64,000 nt of DNA from Pseudomonas sp. WN033. GTDB lineage: Bacteria; Pseudomonadota; Gammaproteobacteria; Pseudomonadales; Pseudomonadaceae. The notes beneath the pieces were generated by a model. The model was given only the letters and a program-made list of their open reading frames with translations, had not been told where the DNA came from and did no database searches. Below are positions 17,698 through 25,301 of the stretch, in pieces. The stretch lies in the NCBI GenBank assembly GCA_002287035.1, contig NSKG01000004.1, positions 1-64,000 of the forward strand, written 5' to 3'. Positions within the stretch are counted from its first letter, which is position 1; every line of letters starts with the position of its first letter. A program made the position numbers and the translations under genes.

Positions 17698-18042
17698 CTA
17701 AAAGGAATGATGCTCCAAATATTCATTGAGCGCTCGGCGGGTTAGGTCATTCAGGGTGATTTTTTGCCGGGTCGCGGCAAGGCTGGCTGCAAGGTGCAGG
17801 TCATGGCCAACGCGAACGTTGAATGATCCCTTGCAGGGCGTTTCGGGCTCTTGCTTGAGGGCGGCGCAGGTTTCCAGGTAGTCGTCTACGGCATCTTTGA
17901 AGGCCTGCTCCAACTCGGCAACGGTTACACCTTCGTAGCTGACCAGTGCGCGGATGAACTGTAGTTTTCCAAACAGGCAGTTGTCCTCAGGGCTGGCTTC
18001 TATGGAGCCGTAATAGCCGCGGTATTTCAGCATATTGTTCAT
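17698..18042 (-). CDS. hicB: HicB-family antitoxin
   Basis: This is the antitoxin of a HicAB type II module. The 114-aa product has an N-terminal degenerate RNase H-like HicB domain (GYYGSIEASPEDNCLFGKL, residues about 9-27) and a C-terminal ribbon-helix-helix (FNVRVGHDLHLAASLAATRQ and TLNDLTRRALNEYLEHH) that binds the operator. The start at 18042 overlaps the hicA stop; an internal ATG at 18033 is also possible. Confidence 0.9.
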   Translation of the reverse strand: MNNMLKYRGYYGSIEASPEDNCLFGKLQFIRALVSYEGVTVAELEQAFKDAVDDYLETCAALKQEPETPCKGSFNVRVGHDLHLAASLAATRQKITLNDLTRRALNEYLEHHSF

Positions 18043-18290
18043 CAGATCAGCCCTCCTGCTTTAAGGTTCTCGATCACTTGTCGCTTTATGTAGGCTTTCA
18101 GTTCGTTGCCAGGATGGGGGCGGTGCAAGTTGATCATTGCCTTAGGGTTGCCATTATCAAATTTGGCGCGACTGCCTTGCCCCTCGATTTTTCGATATCC
18201 CAGACCGTGCAGAAGCACTATCAATTCCTGCCATGTGAAGCTTGCTTGCCTATTCAGTAGCTTGGATAGCAGTTTCTCTTGCTTCGACAT
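18042..18290 (-). CDS. hicA: HicA-family mRNA interferase toxin
   Basis: HicA is a small double-stranded RNA-binding-fold RNase that cuts mRNA. The ATG at 18290 gives 82 aa. Family features are LLHGLGYRKIEGQGSRAKF (about 32-50) and INLHRPHPGNELKAY (about 57-72), with the catalytic His in this region. hicA precedes hicB and overlaps it, the common order. No defect is visible, so this module may be active. Confidence 0.9.
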   Translation of the reverse strand: MSKQEKLLSKLLNRQASFTWQELIVLLHGLGYRKIEGQGSRAKFDNGNPKAMINLHRPHPGNELKAYIKRQVIENLKAGGLI

Positions 18291-18371
18291 CAGTTCATCT
18301 CTCGTCCTTGAGTGCAACTAATTTTAGTTGCGACGGGCTGCGATGTCTACCTGGGAGTTGAGGTCACAATA

Positions 18372-18486
18372 GATCGTTTCCACGCTCTGCGCGGGAACGC
18401 CCCGCCGAAGCGCTCTGCGCATCTGCTCGGGGTTGGCGTTGTAGGCTCGTCAGCGCGGGAGCGGATGCTCCCGCCTCCCAGGGGGG
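18372..18486 (+). repeat. TA-linked BIME copy 4
   Basis: CGTTTCCACGCTCTGCGCGG, then GCATCTGCTCGGGGTTGGCG and GCGGGAGCGGATGCTCCCGC. The right arm here is the plain family A hairpin instead of the longer GACCGCGGCC variant. Its right end encodes the last residues of the ParE-like toxin. Confidence 0.88.
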
Positions 18487-18788
18487 ATTCGCTCGTGCCA
18501 GTAGCCAGGCTTCTTGGCGTGGTGGGCGAATGCGACAATAGTTATCACTTGATCGTTTGCTATGGTCACAATAGAGAAGGGGAAGCGCTGAAGAATAAGT
18601 CTTTTGGCTCCGAGCTTGGCAGCTTCGCCAGGCACGGGTACAAGCGGCGGGTTTGGTTCGCTGAGTCTGATTGCCGCATGCTCAAACGTATCGATCAGTT
18701 GACTTCCCAGGCCGGGGAGTTCCTGCTCATACCAGGCGGCGGCTTCGATCAGTTCTTCGGTAGCGTCCGTGCTAACCTTTACCTTCAA
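18450..18788 (-). CDS. ParE/RelE-family toxin with repeat-encoded tail
   Basis: This is a type II toxin of the ParE/RelE fold, which typically targets gyrase or ribosome-bound mRNA. The 112-aa product contains EAAAWYEQELPGLGSQLID (residues about 15-33) and the C-terminal strand VITIVAFAHHAKKPGYWHER, where such toxins usually end. The next residues (PPGRREHPLPR) and the stop are encoded by the BIME at 18450-18486. It follows the antitoxin by two bases. Confidence 0.87.
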   Translation of the reverse strand: MKVKVSTDATEELIEAAAWYEQELPGLGSQLIDTFEHAAIRLSEPNPPLVPVPGEAAKLGAKRLILQRFPFSIVTIANDQVITIVAFAHHAKKPGYWHERIPPGRREHPLPR

Positions 18789-18790
18789 GA

Positions 18791-19027
18791 CTAGCTCCTT
18801 ATCCGGGCCCTGGCGTGTGCAATGGCTTTATCTGCGTCCAAAAACTCAGTCTTGCCAGATTCAATGTTATTGATTCTGCGGCAAATTTCAGCATCCCAAG
18901 CCTCTGCCACACTGATATCGGCAGGGCCATCTAAACTTGCAACCAAATCATGCGCAAGTTTGGCTCTCTCCCGTTCAGACAGGGTCATTGCAGCGCTTGT
19001 AATACTTTCAAGCTGGGCTGTATTCAT
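18791..19027 (-). CDS. Addiction-module antitoxin
   Basis: The ATG at 19027 gives 78 aa, starting MNTAQLESITSAAMTLSERE. The all-helical pattern (LSERERAKLAHDLVASLDGP and VAEAWDAEICRRINNIESGK) matches the short antitoxin family paired with ParE/RelE toxins (Unstab_antitox type). It is the first gene of the module. Confidence 0.85.
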   Translation of the reverse strand: MNTAQLESITSAAMTLSERERAKLAHDLVASLDGPADISVAEAWDAEICRRINNIESGKTEFLDADKAIAHARARIRS

Positions 19028-19102
19028 CGTATTTACCAAAGCTGGCAAAATGGTAATGGTCAAATGATGCAGCAAAGTACATCCCATAACAAGGCAAGGA
19101 TG

Positions 19103-19219
19103 GCTCTGCGCATCTGCTCGGGGTTGGCGTTGTAGGCTAGTCAGCGCGGGAGCGGATGCTCCCGCCTCCCAGGGAGGGGGGGTTAGCCGCAGGCTCCGTT
19201 GGTTGTTTTCTCTACGCTC
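19103..19219 (+). repeat. TA-linked BIME copy 5
   Basis: It starts within the unit at GGCTCTGCGCATCTGCTCGG and extends through the GGAG hairpin to the shared tail TTTTCTCTACGCTC. It closes the TA region on the pilin side. The rest of the gap to 19372 holds no gene that I can recognise. Confidence 0.85.
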
Positions 19220-19372
19220 GGCCGTCCGGTTGCGCTGATATTCACGGCCCGTTCCTGGCTGCCAACGCTGGGGCTTTCCCGGCAGACGGTGAAGTCTGCT
19301 GTGGTGGCGCCTACGCCGCTGGGTTACGGCCGCCCCTGACCTAGTCCTATAACATGTTTACAAGGCGAGCAA

Positions 19373-20482
19373 TCATGGTTGGAACTGCACTGAAGCGCTA
19401 GGGCAGTTACGGTTACCTTGGATAATAATGAAATTCTGGTTGGCCAAGGTCTCTGTGACATTGACGTATGTTGCAGGTGTTTGCTCGAAACGGCACACCT
19501 TGTCACTGCTGCTTGATGTGCCCCAGCCAAACGGTGAGTTGGTTAAGCCGTTTAGGCTCAACCGGGCGTAACCGCTCCAGGCTGGGGTGACTTGATTGTC
19601 AATGAGAAGAGTGGTGTTGGACTTGACCACGCATGTGAAGGTGATGAAGTCGGAGTAAGCCTTGTCCTGGGATGACAGGTGGCTATCATCCCAGCACTCT
19701 GAGTCAGGCATGGGCTGGTTGGTTGTGTTGAACAACAGCATGTTTATGTTGCTATTGGCGTTGGAGGTTGGGCGTAAGTTGCCGCTGCCAAAGCTGATAT
19801 AGCCTGAGAGCAAGAAGAAGGCCGTATTGTCGGGTATTTGCAGAGGAATGCTATCCAGTCCGCCGATGACGTTGCCAGTAGTATTGCTGATGATGAGGTT
19901 TTTGTCGGACCCCGGAGGGGTGAAGCGGCTAGTATTCTGGTCAATATATTCTGCCGGGATGGGGACTCTCAGTACACGGTTGAATGGCTGTACCATGTTG
20001 CCGGGCGGGACGTAATTTTGCATCAGGCTAGCTACTGCTCGGGGGTCGTTGGCTGCAATTAATGCCGTTGTTTGCAGTTGACGGTTTTCTCCCATGAGGT
20101 CAGTCCAGCTGACGTTGACTGCGACTTCTTTGTAGTTGCCTGTAGCGCCGCCTAGTAGTGTGAAGGGGGCGACTGTCCAGCTTACGGTAAAGTCGCCTTC
20201 CGTTTCATTGCCAGTGGCTATGTCGTCATAGACCTTTAGGCATGTTTGACCTGTTGGACAGGTGAGTGCGACATATAGACGAAGGTCTTCAATCTTGGAC
20301 TGAGCCAGTGAAAGAGCAATGCTTTGTTGGCGTACGAAGCCGGAGTTTTGCCATGTCAGGGAGAAAAACTTGCCCATTGCAATAATGCCAAAGCCTATGA
20401 CCAGAACGGCAATCAACACCTCAAGTAGGGTAAATCCCTGCATGGAGCTTGGGCGAGTACGCGGCTGTCGTGTGCGGCTCAT
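19373..20482 (-). CDS. pilV: Minor pilin PilV-like
   Basis: This is a minor pilin with a type III/IV leader: basic N terminus, then QG before FTLLEVLIAVLVIGFGIIAM with Glu at +5. At 369 aa it is about twice the usual PilV length. The extra C-terminal part is Ser/Asn/Thr-rich with several cysteines. It is the last gene of the operon and overlaps pilX by one base. Minor pilins form the tip complex that primes pilus assembly; the long domain may be an adhesive module in place of the missing PilY1. That last point is inference. Confidence 0.85.
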   Translation of the reverse strand: MSRTRQPRTRPSSMQGFTLLEVLIAVLVIGFGIIAMGKFFSLTWQNSGFVRQQSIALSLAQSKIEDLRLYVALTCPTGQTCLKVYDDIATGNETEGDFTVSWTVAPFTLLGGATGNYKEVAVNVSWTDLMGENRQLQTTALIAANDPRAVASLMQNYVPPGNMVQPFNRVLRVPIPAEYIDQNTSRFTPPGSDKNLIISNTTGNVIGGLDSIPLQIPDNTAFFLLSGYISFGSGNLRPTSNANSNINMLLFNTTNQPMPDSECWDDSHLSSQDKAYSDFITFTCVVKSNTTLLIDNQVTPAWSGYARLSLNGLTNSPFGWGTSSSSDKVCRFEQTPATYVNVTETLANQNFIIIQGNRNCPSASVQFQP

Positions 20483-21654
20483 CAGAAATCCCTCCAGGTG
20501 CCTGGCACCTGATAGAAACTGCCAATCTGAGTAGATAGGCGGGAAAGAACGCTACTGTCATAGGTAGGGTTGGGAGTGCCATTAGCGGTGAAGTCACCCT
20601 CTGCTACGGCGGCTCCGATAATCTGTGATGTGCCCCCCCCCGTGTTATCCCACAAAAGTGTCGCGGAGTAGACCAGGCCGTAGATGGTTGCAGAGCCTCG
20701 TAACTCAAGCGGTCCGTTGACGATAAGCACAACAGGGTTTGTCAGTGAGCCAACTGTCGTATTGGAATTCAGTGTGAAGTTGCTACCAGGGGGCACATCT
20801 ACCCAAATTATCTGCCCTTGTTTTCCATTAACGCTGGTGTTGCAGACACCTTCGCAGCTTAGTCTCATGTCGGCATTGCTGCGATAGGTATCTTTGTCCT
20901 GGCCAAAAAACTTTGAAAAATAATCGTCGCTGCTAATGCTGGAAAGTTCGTTGTCGCCTTGCGCGATGCTGGCCTCAGGCGGTGTGCCTGGTAGTGTTAC
21001 CAGGTTGTTGTTTGCGTTGTGCAGGTCGATATCGCCACCTGCGTGAACGGTAAGCCCGTTAGTGCTTGTGTCGGTATTTGTCACAGTGATAGCTGAGCCG
21101 CCAAGGTCGACATTACCCTTGGCGGTCAAGGGTGCTGAGGGCGCCCCAGCCAGTGCTCCGCGAAAAGCTACTACTTGTGATACCTGGCCAGTGGTTGGGC
21201 AGCTTGCAGAGCAGGTGTTGCACGTCGCATTGCTTGTGCCCGCTTCCTGCCAACAACCCTGAGAGCTAATGCGCACCATGCTATTGGGTTGTGAGGCTGG
21301 GCCTACCGCTTGCAAAGTAATAGTGGCGGTGACCGTACCTGCTGTGTTCGCAGTTGAACCCAGTGTTAGGCTGTGTGAACCACTAACCGGAGATCCATCA
21401 CTATTAAAGTAAGGTGCTCTGCTTGCGACCGTCTTGAGTTGGGCGTGTATAAGCTCAAGTCCAGCTTCTGCCGCCATTTGTGCTCGTGTGGCGCGGTAAT
21501 AGCTGCCGGCTACTTCTTGGTCAACGATCAAGGTTCTGTGGACAAAAAAAGCGCTTAGGGTCATGGCCAGCAGCAAAATCAGCGCAACGAACAAGGTAGC
21601 AACCCCTTTTTGCCGGTTGCCAGTGAGGTCCGTGCTAGTCGAGGGCAAATTCAT
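20482..21654 (-). CDS. pilX: Minor pilin PilX-like
   Basis: The N terminus fits PilX: RQKGVATLFVALILLLAMTL, lacking the classical Glu at +5. VDQEVAGSYYRATRAQMAAEAGL (residues about 45-67) is the typical next segment. At 390 aa it is about twice the size of P. aeruginosa PilX. The central part has repeated Asn/Asp/Gly-rich turns and GNVDLGGSAITVTN, suggesting a beta-helical domain. It overlaps pilW by 20 bases and pilV by one. Confidence 0.85.
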   Translation of the reverse strand: MNLPSTSTDLTGNRQKGVATLFVALILLLAMTLSAFFVHRTLIVDQEVAGSYYRATRAQMAAEAGLELIHAQLKTVASRAPYFNSDGSPVSGSHSLTLGSTANTAGTVTATITLQAVGPASQPNSMVRISSQGCWQEAGTSNATCNTCSASCPTTGQVSQVVAFRGALAGAPSAPLTAKGNVDLGGSAITVTNTDTSTNGLTVHAGGDIDLHNANNNLVTLPGTPPEASIAQGDNELSSISSDDYFSKFFGQDKDTYRSNADMRLSCEGVCNTSVNGKQGQIIWVDVPPGSNFTLNSNTTVGSLTNPVVLIVNGPLELRGSATIYGLVYSATLLWDNTGGGTSQIIGAAVAEGDFTANGTPNPTYDSSVLSRLSTQIGSFYQVPGTWRDF

Positions 21655-22345
21655 CGTTACGAATCCTCACTTTTTTGGTGACCGTTCTGGCGAACTCTGC
21701 GGTTTCGCCGGTTGGAATGGCGCTGGCAATGATCTCCAGTTCGCGCAGGGTTAGGCGCGCCAGGAGTTCATCGTCGCTGTCCAGTACATCAACGGTGGGT
21801 TCGGTCCAGTTAAAGCTCAAGCTGGTGTAAGCAGTAGCATTGGGATCGGTGAGTTGATGCTCAACTCCGTTGATCATGTAGAAAATTGTGCCGTTTCTCA
21901 GGGTGAACCCGAAGTCGTCAAGGCTGCTGCTCATGTCGTTGGGGTCTGAATTGTAGCTATAGCAAAGTGTATTGCCCGGGTTGGTTGATGGTGTGGAGGG
22001 GGGAGCGGGACAGGGGACACCGCTACCGGAGGCATTTAGAGTATGAAAGCGCTTTTCCAGCGTTGTGCAGTTGGTAAAAAAACCCTGGCTGCAATAGCTG
22101 CTTGAACCAACCTGGATGTGGGCCTGATTCCAGTAACCAGCTCGGCGAATATCTCGTGCCATAAAGTTGAGGGTAGAACGGATATCCTGCTCAAGCCGGA
22201 TAGCACGGGCCAAATCAAGGTTGTTGCGGTTGTAGGAGATAAAAAACGCCAGTAGCCCGCCTAGTAACAAGAGGGCGATGAGTAGGCCAATCATGATTTC
22301 AATTAGGCTGAAGCCCCGTTGAGTATTGGCTGGAGGCGTTAACAT
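21635..22345 (-). CDS. pilW: Minor pilin PilW-like
   Basis: The 236-aa prepilin has the leader up to QRG, then FSLIEIMIGLLIALLLLGGL with Glu at +5, and LEQDIRSTLNFMARDIRRAGYW (about 45-66), which is diagnostic of PilW. Cysteines at about 84-97 and 111-128 may pair. The start codon overlaps the fimT stop. It belongs to the tip-priming complex with PilX and PilV. Confidence 0.9.
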   Translation of the reverse strand: MLTPPANTQRGFSLIEIMIGLLIALLLLGGLLAFFISYNRNNLDLARAIRLEQDIRSTLNFMARDIRRAGYWNQAHIQVGSSSYCSQGFFTNCTTLEKRFHTLNASGSGVPCPAPPSTPSTNPGNTLCYSYNSDPNDMSSSLDDFGFTLRNGTIFYMINGVEHQLTDPNATAYTSLSFNWTEPTVDVLDSDDELLARLTLRELEIIASAIPTGETAEFARTVTKKVRIRNDEFALD

Positions 22346-22833
22346 GCGTTGTATCCTCCAAAGTTGCCACAGATGCTCGGTCGGCCAAGGATATTGACTC
22401 TAACTTGCAAGGTGTGTGAGCCATTGGCAATTGTGATACTGCCAGGAGCAGTGCCTGGTGCCAGACGACCCAGCATTGGGTTGAAGGTATAGCCGTCATT
22501 GTTGCCGAAATTGACTGTAACGCTGGTTCCTGGGTGGTGGGTAGCGAACTGCGCTGTCCTGAGCGGTGTGTCGGGGTCGTCACTGAAAGTACGAAACTCG
22601 GTGCTATCTAGCTGGATGCTGATGTTTTGGTTGCGTCGTACTGCTTCGGCACGTACGAAGTCTATTTCGGTGACTAGCGCTGTTGTTAAACCTTGAACGC
22701 GTTTGCGTTCGTTGAGTCCTGCAAAGCTGGGGATCGCTATAGAGGCTACGATGGCGACAAGTATTAATGTCACCATCAGCTCTATCAGGGTGAATCCTTT
22801 CACGTACGTTCTGTAAACAATGAATGTAGTCAC
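22339..22833 (-). CDS. fimT: Minor pilin FimT/FimU (GspH-like)
   Basis: This GspH-domain minor pilin has the prepilin motif KG before FTLIELMVTLILVAIVASIA and ends in a Cys-containing tail (ICGNFGGYNAC). I chose GTG at 22833, four bases after the preceding stop and behind a G-rich site, giving 164 aa with an 11-residue pre-leader; GTG at 22803 would give the usual very short leader and is a serious alternative. FimT versus FimU cannot be settled by eye. Confidence 0.82.
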   Translation of the reverse strand: MTTFIVYRTYVKGFTLIELMVTLILVAIVASIAIPSFAGLNERKRVQGLTTALVTEIDFVRAEAVRRNQNISIQLDSTEFRTFSDDPDTPLRTAQFATHHPGTSVTVNFGNNDGYTFNPMLGRLAPGTAPGSITIANGSHTLQVRVNILGRPSICGNFGGYNAC

Positions 22834-22834
22834 C

Positions 22835-23209
22835 TTATTTCCCCCAACATTTATCATTGGGACCATAGGTTGACGTTCCGTTGTTGACCGTGATGGTGAT
22901 ATTGCCGCATGAGTCGCCGACTTGAGCCCCTTGAGGGGCGGCAGTCGCAACATAGCTATTGCCATTGACAGTTGTGGTTACGCTGTAATGCCCGTCAGGT
23001 GAGGTTGCCGTCATGGCGCTGTACGCAAGGCCTGCAGCACGACGCTTTTGCTGCTCAAGCTCGATTTGCATAAGCGCAGCCTGTCCATCTGCACGTCGGG
23101 ACTTGTTGACGTATTCGGTGTAGCTGGGATAGGCAATAGCCGCCAGGATAGCGATCACGATCACTACGATCATTAACTCAATCAGGGTGAAGCCCTTGGT
23201 ACTACGCAT
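22835..23209 (-). CDS. pilE: Minor pilin PilE-like
   Basis: The 124-aa prepilin starts [20 protein letters not shown] with Glu at +5, then [20 protein letters not shown] (residues about 29-48), the PilE signature. Two cysteines near the C terminus (GDSCGN and DKCWGK) likely pair. It is the first gene of the operon here, while in P. aeruginosa pilE is the last, after pilY1. Confidence 0.9.
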   Translation of the reverse strand: MRSTKGFTLIELMIVVIVIAILAAIAYPSYTEYVNKSRRADGQAALMQIELEQQKRRAAGLAYSAMTATSPDGHYSVTTTVNGNSYVATAAPQGAQVGDSCGNITITVNNGTSTYGPNDKCWGK

Positions 23210-23414
23210 GGGGCGGATACTCCTTGGATGCCGTACCCAGTATAAGCAGAGCTCAAGACGCTGCTGTGCGAACCGGTATTTTTTTCTGCTGTTATTTCGC
23301 GAGTGGTAGCACTTGGCCGATAAATGGCGGCCAAGGCCCAGAGTTTATGCTGCCTTTTGTTTGCTGGCAAAGCGCAATCTTAGCTGAGCGCTGCTGTGGT
23401 TGTGAGGTTCAAAG

Positions 23415-23430
23415 TGTGATTCTTGTCACA
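23415..23430. promoter_or_regulatory. Vfr/CRP-like binding site
   Basis: TGTGATTCTTGTCACA is an exact TGTGA-N6-TCACA palindrome. It lies in the 574-base divergent gap, 206 bases upstream of the PilE-like start and 354 bases upstream of the secreted-protein gene. Vfr is the Pseudomonas CRP homologue and controls twitching motility genes, so regulation of the minor pilins is plausible. The rest of the gap (23210-23783) contains no gene that I trust. Confidence 0.55.
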
Positions 23431-23783
23431 AACCCGGGTTGTGCTCGTGCTTGGGCTGATTACTGGTACAAGTATAGATAATGTCTCTTTTCGGGATTTT
23501 CTCGTTTTGGGAGGTCCATTGAGTTTTATGCGTAATTTGTGTCGGTGTTGTTGCGTCTTGCAGATTTTTTACTTTGAAATTGCCGTTAGCATGGTGCTGA
23601 AGCGGTTGAGCGGTGAGTGTCAATCTCAAAATAGATCCATTTTTAGAGTGTGTCTTGTTTGTTTTTTGACGTTTCTGACCGACGGCGTTGACGATGCCAG
23701 GAATTGGTCAATGATTTGATGGCGAGATGATGTTGCGCGTGTGCTCGTTTAGGTCGTATGGAGCCATACCAGGAGACGTCCCT

Positions 23784-24458
23784 ATGAATATTTTGATGCG
23801 CCATGCCATTCCTGCTTGCTTGTTTGCCACGGCATTGACCGTTTCAGTTGCTCAGGCCTTTACTCCGACCATTGAGATCGTTGAGCCCAGCGGCACTCAG
23901 TATGTCGATGGCTTTCCGGTAGATGTGCAGGTGGTCATGGAGATTTCCCTACGAGGGCAACCGACTACGGGAAATCCACTGGGTAACTGCATGACCAACG
24001 CAGTTAACAGTATCGAGGTAGAGGCTACTCATGAGAGTGGTTCCAGTAATGTTATTCATTCGGTGAGTAACCCAAGTCTGGGTAATCTGTGCCCGGCCAC
24101 GTACAGCTTTTCATGGGAGGTGCAGCAGCCAGGTAGTTATAGCCTGGTGATCACAGCGGTACATGGTAACGATGAGGGCGAAGCTGTTGAGACAGTGGAG
24201 TTCGTAACCTTGGCTGTTGAATATCCTGCACCGCCTGCGCAGGCCAACGCTTACATCAATGCCAATGAGTATTTGAAAAGTCTGCCCGGCAAGCAGCGTG
24301 GTTGCGTGATTTCGATGGTTGCGGACAAACACGCGAAACTGGCCGGTAGCCTTGAAGGCTACGGCCCGAAAGGTGGTCCATATGATGGGGATATGATTGA
24401 GCAGGATGTCGAGGTTTTCTTTGGTGTTTGTGCAAGTGGTAATGCAGGGAAACGGTAG
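23784..24458 (+). CDS. Secreted protein of unknown function
   Basis: The ATG at 23784 follows CAGGAGA and gives 224 aa with a Sec signal peptide (MNILMRHAIPACLFATALTV, cut probably after AQA). The mature part looks like an Ig-like beta domain (IEIVEPSGTQYVDGFPVDVQ, then a Cys-containing loop and YSFSWEVQQPGSYSLVI), followed by a C-terminal segment with two cysteines and GYGPKGGPYDG. I do not recognise a family. It is divergent from the minor-pilin operon, so it could be a pilus-related or cell-surface protein, but nothing proves this. Confidence 0.75.
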   Translation: MNILMRHAIPACLFATALTVSVAQAFTPTIEIVEPSGTQYVDGFPVDVQVVMEISLRGQPTTGNPLGNCMTNAVNSIEVEATHESGSSNVIHSVSNPSLGNLCPATYSFSWEVQQPGSYSLVITAVHGNDEGEAVETVEFVTLAVEYPAPPAQANAYINANEYLKSLPGKQRGCVISMVADKHAKLAGSLEGYGPKGGPYDGDMIEQDVEVFFGVCASGNAGKR

Positions 24459-24479
24459 TTAGATTGCAAGTCAATATGG

Positions 24480-24510
24480 TGTCGCTGGATAGAACGACAC
24501 TCCAGCGACA
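24480..24510 (+). terminator. Hairpin after the secreted-protein gene
   Basis: TGTCGCTGGA (24480-24489) pairs perfectly with TCCAGCGACA (24501-24510) around an 11-base loop. No T tract follows, so it may be an mRNA 3' end protector more than an intrinsic terminator. Confidence 0.5.
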
Positions 24511-24594
24511 CTCTGTCCGTGGTGGAGGTTGGTCTGGCCGTACCGCGAGCCCCCTTGAGCTATGCTCAAGGAAACGGGATCGGGATGGCTTGTC

Positions 24595-25233
24595 ATGATG
24601 CAAGAGCCGGATAATCCGGCAGTACCCAGTGTGCTGTTGCTGGACCTGGAGAACTGCCCGCACCACCTCAATCATTTGCCGCAGAACCTGGAACAGTTTG
24701 ACCGGGTGATCATCTGCTACGCCCAGCGCGGGCCCAAGGTGCCGCTGGATTGGCTGATGCCGCTGGCCAAGGCAATTCAGAACGAGCGCCTGACCATCCA
24801 CAAAATGGAGCAGACCGGCAAGAACGCCGCGGATTTCGGCATTTGCTTCTTCGCTGGGTTGTTGCTGCATGAGTTGCCGGACAATACCCACTTTGTGATT
24901 GTCTCCAATGACACTGATCTGGATCACACGGTCAGTCTGCTGCGTAGCCATGGTCGCTCGGCTGAGCGAGTGGGGTCGCAGAAGATCGAGAACGGCCTTA
25001 ACGGTGACGATGATGAGGCCATTCAGTTGTACTGCAACCACCTGCTGACCTACAGCAAGAATCGTCCGGCGCGTCAGGACACATTGCGCAACAGTATTCA
25101 CAACAAGTTCAAAAGTGACCCGTTACTGGTAGGGCGGGTGTATGAGGCCTTGCAGCGCGAGGGGGCAGTCAGTGTCGATGAGGGCAAGGTGGACTACAAC
25201 GACGGCGTGATCAGGCGTCTGGCCATGGCCTGA
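24595..25233 (+). CDS. PIN-like domain protein
   Basis: This is a predicted metal-dependent RNase-like protein. The 212-aa product has the PIN/NYN layout: VLLLDLENCP (first Asp, residue about 17), KNAADFGICFFAGLL (middle acidic residue) and HFVIVSNDTDLDHTVSLLRS (second acidic pair, about 100-110). The C-terminal 70 residues look like a helical winged-helix-type domain (VGRVYEALQREGAVSVDEGK). The start is ATG 24595 or 24598; upstream ATG 24562 lies in a hairpin. RNA substrates are unknown. Confidence 0.8.
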   Translation: MMQEPDNPAVPSVLLLDLENCPHHLNHLPQNLEQFDRVIICYAQRGPKVPLDWLMPLAKAIQNERLTIHKMEQTGKNAADFGICFFAGLLLHELPDNTHFVIVSNDTDLDHTVSLLRSHGRSAERVGSQKIENGLNGDDDEAIQLYCNHLLTYSKNRPARQDTLRNSIHNKFKSDPLLVGRVYEALQREGAVSVDEGKVDYNDGVIRRLAMA

Positions 25234-25301
25234 GCAGCCCTTTGTCTGGAGGGTCTGCAACCCCTTGTCTACACTGAGGCTGTGGCGGTTAAGGGGGACA
25301 T

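Noticed and set aside
15534-19219. Chromosomal integron cassette array
   Set aside because: TA modules with common orientation and repeats suggest cassettes, but no integrase is in the window and the repeats are REP-type hairpins without the inverse core and core sites (RYYYAAC / GTTRRRY) of attC at consistent ends.
19220-19372. Possible gene relic after the last BIME (GTGAAGTCTGCTGTGG region)
   Set aside because: A short open stretch looks protein-like, but it has no start, no family match from memory and the rest is repeat DNA.
23423-23719. 98-aa ORF in the 23.2-23.8 kb gap
   Set aside because: It has no ribosome site, odd composition with a Cys run, and begins within the Vfr-like palindrome; it looks like AT-rich intergenic DNA.
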